Source of the DNA: Candidatus Saccharibacteria bacterium UBA2834
GTDB taxonomy: Bacteria; Patescibacteriota; Saccharimonadia; Saccharimonadales; Saccharimonadaceae
Assembly: GCA_002351365.1 (NCBI GenBank)
Contig: DEGE01000017.1
Location: 3,194 to 15,992, forward strand
Length of the DNA stretch: 12,799 bases
Direction of reading: 5' to 3'
Position numbers and translations under genes: made by a program. Shown here one piece after another: positions 7,338 to 12,715 of this stretch. The notes below the pieces were generated by a model. That model did no database searches. It had not been told where the DNA came from and worked only from the letters and a program-made list of their open reading frames with translations. Each line of letters starts with the position of its first letter. Position 1 is the stretch's first letter.

Positions 7338-7402
7338 TTTTGCAATCGGCAATATGGTTAGAGGGCATCTAACTGCCGTAAAGGCGATTGCTAATTGCAA
7401 AA
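7338..7402 (+). ncRNA. Structured 5' leader of the pilin mRNA (possible cis-regulatory RNA)
   Basis: Nested helices are visible: TTTTGCAAT 7338-7346 with ATTGCAAAA 7394-7402 (9 bp), CGGCA 7347-7351 with TGCCG 7374-7378 (5 bp), and GTTAGA 7357-7362 with TCTAAC 7368-7373 (loop GGGCA). The 5' strand has a second perfect partner, GCAATCG 7342-7348 with CGATTGC 7385-7391, so two folds compete. The outer helix ends 8 nt before the SD (GGAG 7411-7414). I compared it by eye with c-di-GMP-I, c-di-GMP-II and preQ1 consensus features and it matches none. The fold is seen; a ligand-sensing or mRNA-stabilising role is inference. Confidence 0.5.
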
Positions 7403-7420
7403 ATAAAAAAGGAGTAAAAA

Positions 7421-7963
7421 ATGTCTACAAAATCTAAAAAAGGCTTTACGATTATCGAGGTCGTGTTGGTACTTGCTATCGCCGGTCTTATCTTCTTGAT
7501 GGTCTTCATTGCATTGCCAGCCTTGCAGCGCAGCCAACGCAACACGCAGCGTGCAGACGATATGTCTCGTATCTTAACTGCGGTTAACAGCTATCAATCA
7601 AATAACAACGGTAAGACTCCATTTACGAAGGGCAATAATAACAATTATACGGTTGCTCCTACCTTCGTCGTTCGCTACATTGACGAAACTTGTAAGCTTA
7701 AGCAAGATGGCAGTGAATACACTGATTGTGGCGATCAATTTACCGATCCAGACGGTACCATCTATAATATCGCAGTTAGCGGTACGGGTGGTTCTTACAC
7801 TTTGGCTTCAGCTGGCCGTAATGCCATCGACCACATTTTCCACGTTGCCGTAAACGCTGGTTGTGGCGATGAAGGTACGACTAAGGCTGGTACTGGTGAG
7901 CGCCAAATCGCTATCCTTTATCAGATGGAAGGTGGTGCGGTTGCTTGTAACGACAACCACTAA
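7421..7963 (+). CDS. Type IV prepilin, probable major pilin
   Basis: This is a 180-residue class III-signal prepilin. After a basic leader MSTKSKKG, cleavage by prepilin peptidase is expected between Gly8 and Phe9 (KKG|FTIIEVVLVLAI). Glu13 is the conserved Glu5 of the mature protein, and residues 9-35 form the hydrophobic N-terminal helix that packs in the fibre core. The globular domain is rich in Asn, Thr and Gly and has four cysteines (91, 103, 148, 176), suitable for two disulfides, including a C-terminal D-region loop. A strong SD (AAAAAAGGAG, 6 nt spacing), its own promoter, a structured leader, and three tandem stops (TAATAATAG) followed by a terminator all point to a highly expressed monocistronic gene. 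I leave the symbol blank because PilA/PilE naming is ambiguous in this group. Confidence 0.9.
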   Translation: MSTKSKKGFTIIEVVLVLAIAGLIFLMVFIALPALQRSQRNTQRADDMSRILTAVNSYQSNNNGKTPFTKGNNNNYTVAPTFVVRYIDETCKLKQDGSEYTDCGDQFTDPDGTIYNIAVSGTGGSYTLASAGRNAIDHIFHVAVNAGCGDEGTTKAGTGERQIAILYQMEGGAVACNDNH

Positions 7964-7978
7964 TAATAGTTGTTAAAC

Positions 7979-8008
7979 AAATAGAGCTCCCTAGGGGCTC
8001 TATTTTTT
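7979..8008 (+). terminator. Intrinsic terminator after the pilin gene
   Basis: AAATAGAGC (7979-7987) pairs with GCTCTATTT (7997-8005), extended inward by three pairs (TCC/GGG, one a U-G wobble) around loop CTA, with a T-run to 8008. It ends the pilin unit. Confidence 0.92.
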
Positions 8009-8009
8009 A

Positions 8010-8018
8010 TGCTAAGAT
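8010..8018 (+). promoter_or_regulatory. Extended -10 promoter, leaderless start for prepilin peptidase
   Basis: TGCTAAGAT (8010-8018) starts right after the terminator T-run and is followed by AGATTT and ATG 8025. No SD is present. It has the same 6-nt geometry as the other leaderless candidates. Confidence 0.55.
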
Positions 8019-8024
8019 AGATTT

Positions 8025-8837
8025 ATGGTAAACGTATGCGTAATGCTAGTATTGTTTATATTTGGCGCGATGATGGGGTCATTTGCTTGCTGTCAGGCTT
8101 GGCGCATCAAAAAAGGCGATAAAGCTAAATGGTCGCATTGCATGCATTGCAAATATCAGTTGCAGTGGTACGACAATATTCCGATTGTGAGCTGGTTAAT
8201 GCTGGGTGGCAAGTGTCGTAAATGCCGCAAAAAGATTGGCTATGCCGAAATTTTATCGGAAGTTTTGACTGGTTTTGCGTTTGCGCTAAGTTATATTTTG
8301 TGGCCGGCATTCGAAGAACTGTATGCACTGAACGGCTTTGAGATTGCGAAATACGTATTGTTTCTAATTAATCTGGTGATCTTTGTAATTTTGTTCGTGT
8401 ACGATGCGAAATGGAAGGAATTGCCGGTTGGCTTAATGTATGTAGCTTGGGGGATAGCAACGGTCTATTTGGGTGTGAGTATTTGGCAAACTATTGCCGT
8501 GGGTGGCGAAGTAGATATAATTACGATTTTGGGTGCGTTGATGATTTTGCCACTGTTTTATTATTTGATGTATCGCGTAAGTAGTGAAAAATGGGTTGGT
8601 GGCGGTGATTGGATGCTATGTGTGCCACTAGCGTTAATGTTGGGCAATTTTTGGCTAGCGATGTTCGCGATGTTTGCGGCGAATATATTGGGTTGCATTA
8701 CAATGTTGCCAGTTGCGATGTCGAAAAAGAATCACAAATTAAAGATTCCGTTTGGGCCATTCTTGATTTTGGGCTTCTTGCTGATTTTCTTTTGTCAGGC
8801 CGCAATATTGAAATTTATCGGGTACGGGTTGTTTTAG
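8025..8837 (+). CDS. pilD: Prepilin leader peptidase/N-methyltransferase
   Basis: PilD is an inner-membrane aspartyl protease that cleaves prepilins after Gly and N-methylates the new Phe1; its substrate here would be the pilin directly upstream. The 270-residue protein opens with a TM segment ending GSFACCQAWR. It has the cytoplasmic tetracysteine domain (C39-x2-C42 and C64-x2-C67), linked to methyltransferase activity in PilD. The two catalytic aspartates are D127 (VYDAKWKELP) and D195 in GGGD, followed by the family signature KIPFGPFL near residue 244. About seven to eight hydrophobic segments are visible. The stop TAG (8835-8837) abuts the ATG of the recombinase gene, so the two are probably co-transcribed from the leaderless promoter at 8010. 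Confidence 0.93.
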   Translation: MVNVCVMLVLFIFGAMMGSFACCQAWRIKKGDKAKWSHCMHCKYQLQWYDNIPIVSWLMLGGKCRKCRKKIGYAEILSEVLTGFAFALSYILWPAFEELYALNGFEIAKYVLFLINLVIFVILFVYDAKWKELPVGLMYVAWGIATVYLGVSIWQTIAVGGEVDIITILGALMILPLFYYLMYRVSSEKWVGGGDWMLCVPLALMLGNFWLAMFAMFAANILGCITMLPVAMSKKNHKLKIPFGPFLILGFLLIFFCQAAILKFIGYGLF

Positions 8838-9764
8838 ATGTTTGTAAGTGATTTGATTATTGAATTCTTGCAGTCGCTAGAAATCGAAAATGGTCGTAGT
8901 CGATATACCACACGTAATTATGAATTATATTTGTCGCGCGTGACGGAATTTGGCGGCGAGGAGTTGAAACCAGAAGATATTACGCCAGAATGGCTAAGGC
9001 AATATCGGCTATGGCTGAATCGCTATGTGACGGACCGCAAAAAAGGTCTTTCAGTGACGACGCAAAACTACCATTTGATTGCTTTTCGGGGGTTTCTGAA
9101 ATATTTGTCAAAAAGAGGTATTAAATCTTTGAATCCAACTTTAGTGGAATTGCCGCGTACGCACCGTCCGCAAGTGACATTTTTGCACGTGGATGAAATA
9201 GACCGGATTTTAGCTGAAATTCCGCTCGATAATGAGACGGGATTACGCGATCGCGCGATATTGGAGCTTTTATTTTCGTCAGGTTTGCGTGTGTCGGAAT
9301 TAATTAACCTGAATCGTGATCACGTAAATTTGGAGCGTAGGGAATTTATGGTGCGCGGTAAAGGACAAAAAGATCGCCCAGTATTTATTTCTGATCAAGC
9401 CGCAGAAGCAATCAGCGATTATTTAGCGGAGAGGCATGATAAATTGCCGGCATTGTTTTTAAATAATTCGCGCAATCGGCCAGATGCCGATATGAAGAAT
9501 GATGAGCGTCGGCTAACGTCGCGGAGTGTGGAACGCATCGTAAATAAATATGTGCGTTTGGCAGGAATTACGAAACACGTAACGCCGCACACATTACGCC
9601 ATTCCTTCGCGACGGATTTATTGATGAATGGGGCGGATTTGCGCTCAGTGCAATCAATGTTGGGGCATTCTAATATTTCGACAACGCAAATCTATACACA
9701 TGTGACAGATCCGCATTTGCGTGAAGTGCATGAACGTTTTCATAGCGATACGGAAATTAAATAA
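8838..9764 (+). CDS. xerC: Xer-type tyrosine recombinase
   Basis: XerC/D recombinases resolve chromosome dimers at dif. The 308-residue protein has an N-terminal SAM-like core-binding domain (about 1-95) and a catalytic domain with the complete pentad: R151 (GLRVSELINL), K175 (RGKGQKDR), H251-x2-R254 (HTLRHSFATD), H277 (LGHSNISTTQIYTH) and the nucleophile Y286. The length is that of a host Xer protein, not a phage integrase. The start ATG follows the pilD stop with no gap, and no strong SD is seen, so translation probably depends on coupling to pilD. XerC versus XerD, or a single-recombinase system, cannot be settled from the sequence; the symbol is given for the family. I found no dif-like 28-bp site in the window. 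Confidence 0.88.
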   Translation: MFVSDLIIEFLQSLEIENGRSRYTTRNYELYLSRVTEFGGEELKPEDITPEWLRQYRLWLNRYVTDRKKGLSVTTQNYHLIAFRGFLKYLSKRGIKSLNPTLVELPRTHRPQVTFLHVDEIDRILAEIPLDNETGLRDRAILELLFSSGLRVSELINLNRDHVNLERREFMVRGKGQKDRPVFISDQAAEAISDYLAERHDKLPALFLNNSRNRPDADMKNDERRLTSRSVERIVNKYVRLAGITKHVTPHTLRHSFATDLLMNGADLRSVQSMLGHSNISTTQIYTHVTDPHLREVHERFHSDTEIK

Positions 9765-9793
9765 AAGGATGCAGCGACGATAATCATTAGCTT

Positions 9794-9822
9794 TTGCATT
9801 CTTATCTGTAATGTTGTACATT
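9794..9822 (+). promoter_or_regulatory. ndk promoter
   Basis: TTGCAT (9794-9799), 17-nt spacer, TACATT (9817-9822). Expected +1 near 9829, just before AAAAGGAG (9827-9834), so the mRNA would begin almost at its SD. The promoter position excludes the upstream in-frame TTG at 9821 as a start. Confidence 0.7.
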
Positions 9823-9844
9823 GATTAAAAGGAGATTTTTTGGG

Positions 9845-10441
9845 ATGGCAGATAAAAAAGATGCTAAAAAAACAACAAAATCAGAAAAGCCAGAGCTAAA
9901 GGCTTCGACGATTGGTTTTACAAAAGAAAATAATCCAAATAACTTAATTCAACGTACATTGATTGTCTTTAAGCCGGATGCAGTACAACGCGGAATCGTC
10001 GGTGAGATTTTGAGCCGCTTTGAACGGGTTGGCTTGAAGATTGTTGGCGCTAAAATGGTTAGCCCAGATAAAGATCACTACTATCAGCACTATGAAGGCA
10101 TCTCGAAGATGATTTCGCGACGCGGCCAAAAGACTTTTGATATTACTTTGAAGTTTATGACTTCCGGCCCAGTGATTGCGATGGTGCTTGAAGGCGTTGA
10201 GGCGGTGCCACTTGTACGTAAAATGGTTGGTTCAACGGAGCCGATGGCGGCCGATATGGGTACGATTCGCGGTGATTACGCGCACGTTACTTTCGGTTAT
10301 GCGGATGCGCACGACGAGGCTGTGCCAAACTTAATTCATGCCTCTGGTAACCCAGAAGAGGCTGACGCGGAAGTTTCTTACTGGTTCAAGCCGGAAGAAA
10401 TTCAGCTATATCATACGCTTAGCGAAAAATTTACGCGTTAG
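9845..10441 (+). CDS. ndk: Nucleoside diphosphate kinase, long form
   Basis: Ndk moves the gamma phosphate from ATP to nucleoside diphosphates through a phosphohistidine, balancing NTP and dNTP pools. From ATG 9845 (GGAG 10 nt upstream) the protein is 198 residues, longer than the usual 140-155. It has a Lys-rich N-terminal extension (MADKKDAKKTTKSEKPELKA), core motifs TLIVFKPDAVQRGIVGEI (38-55), FMTSGPVIAMVLEG (104-117), GTIRGDY (139-145), and the active-site region PNLIHASGN with His165. The segment between GDY and the catalytic His is longer than in E. coli-type enzymes, and the usual HGSDS reads HASGN. Long forms are known in other lineages, so this is probably functional. It has its own promoter and terminator. 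Confidence 0.92.
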   Translation: MADKKDAKKTTKSEKPELKASTIGFTKENNPNNLIQRTLIVFKPDAVQRGIVGEILSRFERVGLKIVGAKMVSPDKDHYYQHYEGISKMISRRGQKTFDITLKFMTSGPVIAMVLEGVEAVPLVRKMVGSTEPMAADMGTIRGDYAHVTFGYADAHDEAVPNLIHASGNPEEADAEVSYWFKPEEIQLYHTLSEKFTR

Positions 10442-10464
10442 ATTTGATTGCGGATTATACTTAT

Positions 10465-10494
10465 GCGCCTTCGGTAAAACGGAGGTGCTTTTTT
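10465..10494 (+). terminator. Intrinsic terminator after ndk
   Basis: GCGCCTTCG (10465-10473), loop GTAAAA, CGGAGGTGC (10480-10488), then six T. Nine pairs including two G-U. Confidence 0.88.
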
Positions 10495-10495
10495 G

Positions 10496-10504
10496 TGGTA
10501 AAAT
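10496..10504 (+). promoter_or_regulatory. tRNA-Arg extended -10 promoter
   Basis: TGGTAAAAT lies 9 nt before the tRNA 5' end, directly after the ndk terminator T-run. Expected +1 is about 10511, leaving a very short 5' trailer for RNase P. Confidence 0.6.
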
Positions 10505-10513
10505 ATGCGTATT

Positions 10514-10589
10514 GGCCTGGTAGCTCAATGGATAGAGCAGCTCCGTCCTAAGGAGAAGGTTGTGCGTTCGACTCGCACCCGGGTCACCA
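10514..10589 (+). tRNA. tRNA-Arg (anticodon CCU)
   Basis: A 76-nt cloverleaf read by eye. Acceptor GGCCTGG/CCGGGTC (with two wobbles), D arm GCTC-AATGGATA-GAGC, anticodon loop GTCCTAA with anticodon CCT (reads AGG), variable AGGTT, T arm GTGCG-TTCGACT-CGCAC, discriminator A and an encoded CCA (10587-10589). The anticodon stem is GCTCC/GGAGA, so the 27-43 pair is a G-A mismatch and the other four pairs are Watson-Crick. Confidence 0.95.
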
Positions 10590-10599
10590 TTTCGCAATC

Positions 10600-10623
10600 A
10601 GAGCCAGAATCAGGCTCTTTTTT
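10600..10623 (+). terminator. Intrinsic terminator after tRNA-Arg
   Basis: AGAGCC (10600-10605), 7-nt loop, GGCTCT (10613-10618), followed by T-run to 10623. No T-tract faces the minus strand, so it does not obviously end the convergent ABC operon. Confidence 0.88.
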
Positions 10624-10659
10624 GTTGTTAATAACGGAGAAGAGTGGAAGGCGATATTA

Positions 10660-11382
10660 TTATTGCTCTCTTTTGCGCTTGAAACAAAGGAGGGCAAGCA
10701 GCGTAACTATTATCGTGTAGCTAGTCAAAATTACAATATCTCTCGCGGTAATCTCATTTGAACCATTAAGAATACTCCTCACAACGGTTAAGCAACTTTC
10801 AAATGGTAAGATTTCGCAGATTTTTGCGAAGACCTCGCCGACCATCTCGTGCGAAAAATACATTCCACTCGTAAAACATACTAGCTGAACAACGATACTC
10901 CCGATTCCACCAGTAGCTTTTTCACTAACGAGAGTACCGAGCAGTATACCAAGAATGATGAAGAATAATGAGATGGCTAGAGCGGCTAATCCAGCAAGAA
11001 CCGTATTAATGCTAAAGCTTAAACCCATTAATCCTGCGACGGTGAAGAATAGAATATTTTGCAAAATTACGATCAGCAAAAGTGGTAGCGTGTAGCCGAC
11101 AATATAATCGGCTGATTTCATGGGTGACGCGCCAAGGCGAAAGAGGAGTGAAGAGCTTCGATCTTTTGCGACAAGCGTAGCAGTGAATAGCGTGATAAAC
11201 GAAAGCCCAAAGACGATTATTCCAGGAGTAAAGTTTTCTAGTTTGTAAGTCTCTCCGGGGATATTTATTTGATGAAAGATAAACAGGATAACGAGTGGCA
11301 GAACAATTTCGAAAATCAATGCAATCGGATCACGGATTAGCTCCTTGAAATTGCGTTTAGAAAAAGCGAGCGTACGATTCAT
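10660..11382 (-). CDS. ABC-2 type transporter permease
   Basis: This is the 240-residue membrane subunit of an ABC exporter. It begins with a short cytoplasmic coupling segment (MNRTLAFSKRNFKELIRDPI) and has about six hydrophobic segments: near 20-39, 53-73, 95-115, 124-152, 157-178 and 218-234. The FKELIRDP entry helix and the FGLSFITLF and LFFIILGILLGTLVSEKA segments are typical of ABC2_membrane proteins of the drug/antibiotic-export and natA/B kind. The ATG overlaps the stop of the ATPase gene (ATGA) and has an SD GGAG 7 nt upstream, so both half-transporters are made from one mRNA. The substrate cannot be inferred. No clear minus-strand terminator follows the TAA; read-through would run antisense to tRNA-Arg. 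Confidence 0.87.
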   Translation of the reverse strand: MNRTLAFSKRNFKELIRDPIALIFEIVLPLVILFIFHQINIPGETYKLENFTPGIIVFGLSFITLFTATLVAKDRSSSLLFRLGASPMKSADYIVGYTLPLLLIVILQNILFFTVAGLMGLSFSINTVLAGLAALAISLFFIILGILLGTLVSEKATGGIGSIVVQLVCFTSGMYFSHEMVGEVFAKICEILPFESCLTVVRSILNGSNEITARDIVILTSYTIIVTLLALLCFKRKREQ

Positions 11383-12101
11383 AATTCTTCTCCCGTGACA
11401 GTTTTAACAAACGCGTCCTCAAAAGTGCTGGCTTTGGCCTGTTTCATTAAACTCTTCGCAGTCCCAGTGACAATAACTCTTCCATTTTTCATAATTCCGA
11501 TTCTGTCAGATAAAGCCTCCGCCTCTTCCATATAGTGCGTTGTCAAAATAATAGTAATTTTTCCTTTGAGCTTTTCGATGATGTGCCATAATTCTTTTCT
11601 CGCAATTACATCAAGTCCAAGGGTAGGTTCGTCGAGAAAAAGGATTTTTGGGCCGTTAATAAGCGCAAGGGCGATAGATAGTCTGCGTTGCCAACCGCCT
11701 GAAAGTTTTTTCGCCTTTTCATCAATAACTTTTTCTAGTTTGAAGTCTTTGACGAGCTTTTCAATTTTTTCGTTTCTATCTTTAATTTGATAAACACCAG
11801 CGAAAAATTCAAGATTTTCTTTCACGGTCAGATTCGGCGCGATGGCAGTTTCTTGCGGGGAGATATTAAGCATGGTTTTTATCTTTTGCGAGTTATTCTC
11901 CAAATTCAAGTTTAGGATTTTAATCTTGCCTTTCGTGGGTTTGACTAGTCCAGTCAGCATTTTAATCGTCGTGGTTTTGCCGGCGCCATTCGTTCCGAGT
12001 AGGGCAAAAAGTTCGCCGTCTTTAATTTTAAGATTCAAATTGTCAACGACGGTTTTGTTCTTGTATTTTTTCGTTAAGTTATCGGTTTCTATCGAATACA
12101 T
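11379..12101 (-). CDS. ABC transporter ATP-binding protein
   Basis: This 240-residue nucleotide-binding domain energises the downstream permease. Walker A is GTNGAGKT (36-43), the Q-loop is Q83 (SPQE), the signature LSGGW (133-137) followed by QRR, Walker B ILFLDEP (153-159), D-loop LGLD, and the switch His is H189 (TTHYMEEAE). TTTIKMLTGLVKPTKGKI after Walker A is typical of the DrrA/CcmA/NatA branch that pairs with ABC-2 permeases. The signature has Trp where Met or Gln is common. The gene is Lys- and Ile-rich with AAA/ATA codons, visibly more AT-rich than the dnaG-ndk genes. It starts 2 nt after the regulator's stop and overlaps the permease start by 4 nt. Confidence 0.94.
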   Translation of the reverse strand: MYSIETDNLTKKYKNKTVVDNLNLKIKDGELFALLGTNGAGKTTTIKMLTGLVKPTKGKIKILNLNLENNSQKIKTMLNISPQETAIAPNLTVKENLEFFAGVYQIKDRNEKIEKLVKDFKLEKVIDEKAKKLSGGWQRRLSIALALINGPKILFLDEPTLGLDVIARKELWHIIEKLKGKITIILTTHYMEEAEALSDRIGIMKNGRVIVTGTAKSLMKQAKASTFEDAFVKTVTGEEL

Positions 12102-12103
12102 TT

Positions 12104-12295
12104 TTATCTCGGTATTATCTTCTCGATTTTGTCTTCTAAAACTTCAGATTTCATAATCGCCATTCCGCGTTTTTTGTCGCACAAGACGACCACGGAATCA
12201 CCAGGATTAATACTAAACATCTCTCTAGCTTCTTTTGGGATAACGATTTGTCCTTTTTCTCCGACTTTAGAAATACCTACGAACTTGTCTTTCAT
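12104..12295 (-). CDS. AbrB/SpoVT-type transcriptional regulator
   Basis: This 63-residue protein consists of one swapped-hairpin AbrB domain: ISKVGEKGQIVIPKEAREMF (8-27), then SINPGDSVVVL (28-38) and a short helical tail. Such proteins bind DNA as dimers or tetramers, either as global regulators or as antitoxin-like autorepressors. It heads the operon and lies 2 nt before the ATPase gene, which suggests it controls the exporter and itself. The start has an SD (AGGA, 12304-12301 on minus) with 5 nt spacing. There is no toxin-like ORF next to it; its partner is the exporter, so an antitoxin role is unlikely. The downstream ATPase start has only a weak SD, consistent with coupled translation. 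Confidence 0.88.
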   Translation of the reverse strand: MKDKFVGISKVGEKGQIVIPKEAREMFSINPGDSVVVLCDKKRGMAIMKSEVLEDKIEKIIPR

Positions 12296-12308
12296 AATTT
12301 TCCTATAT

Positions 12309-12346
12309 TGGTATGATTAGTTATACTTTTCATATTTATTATACCA
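12309..12346 (-). promoter_or_regulatory. abrB-ABC operon promoter with flanking inverted repeat
   Basis: On the minus strand the extended -10 TGGTATAAT (12346-12338) gives +1 near 12331 and a leader of about 36 nt. The hexamer TGGTAT at 12309-12314 (plus) and ATACCA at 12341-12346 form a perfect inverted repeat with centres 32 bp apart, close to three helical turns. One arm overlaps the -10 and the other lies just before the SD. The arrangement suggests an operator for the AbrB-type protein; that is inference. Confidence 0.5.
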
Positions 12347-12715
12347 TATATTCCGCAATTTTTATTTTTCATTTTTGCGAAATAGTCACGTAAGCTCTAT
12401 GGCGAATACCCTACATTAACATTGTAAGCTCTTAAGTAGAGCTTTTGCATTGACGTTGGTAGCTCTACTACTTGACTGGGTTGCTAATGCTTTGGGTTGT
12501 ATATTCATTAGTTCTACTGAGGCCGGGGATATAGTTTGTAGGATATAAAATACTGATAATACCTCTCACTCGGCAGAAGTCCTCTATGAGGATATTCCAA
12601 TTCGATTGGACAAGGTTCAACCATTTTTATTAAATAGGCGCCCATTAAGGGGCGTTTTTTGTTTAGAATGGGGCGTAGCTTGAATTCTCGTTTTTTAAAC
12701 ATTGTCATAATAGAT
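12347..12715 (+). other. Gene-poor 370-base region with hairpins; possible small RNA
   Basis: I see no convincing protein gene here. Three AGCTCT copies (12393-12398, 12427-12432, 12461-12466) can each pair with the one AGAGCT strand at 12438-12443. An imperfect 10-of-12 bp stem, GCGAAATAGTCA 12377-12388 with TGACTGGGTTGC 12473-12484, could close the whole 108-nt domain. Further hairpins are TCCTC/GAGGA (12580-12592) and TCCAAT/ATTGGA (12596-12610). A terminator follows at 12638. I looked for RNase P RNA, tmRNA, SRP RNA and tRNA signatures on both strands and found none. A weak plus-strand promoter is possible (TTGGTA 12308, 17 nt, CATATT 12331). Confidence 0.4.
12638..12660 (+). terminator. 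Intrinsic terminator
   Basis: GCGCCC (12638-12643), loop ATTAAG, GGGCGT (12650-12655; outermost pair G-U), with a T-run to 12660. It shows that something is transcribed on the plus strand upstream, although no gene is recognised there. Confidence 0.75.

Noticed and set aside
9821..9844. Upstream TTG start for ndk
   Set aside because: It overlaps the -10 box and lies before the predicted +1; the SD serves ATG 9845.
10406..10597. Minus-strand 63-codon ORF with the phrase GASRTHNLLLRTELLYPLSY, and a plus-strand ORF starting MRIGLVAQWIEQLRPKEKVV
   Set aside because: Both are translations across the tRNA-Arg gene; such peptides are well-known false annotations over tRNAs.
12514..12708. Minus-strand 64-codon ORF (ends KLYPRPQ)
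   Set aside because: No SD or promoter, no recognised domain, and it runs antisense through the terminator and hairpins; more likely chance.
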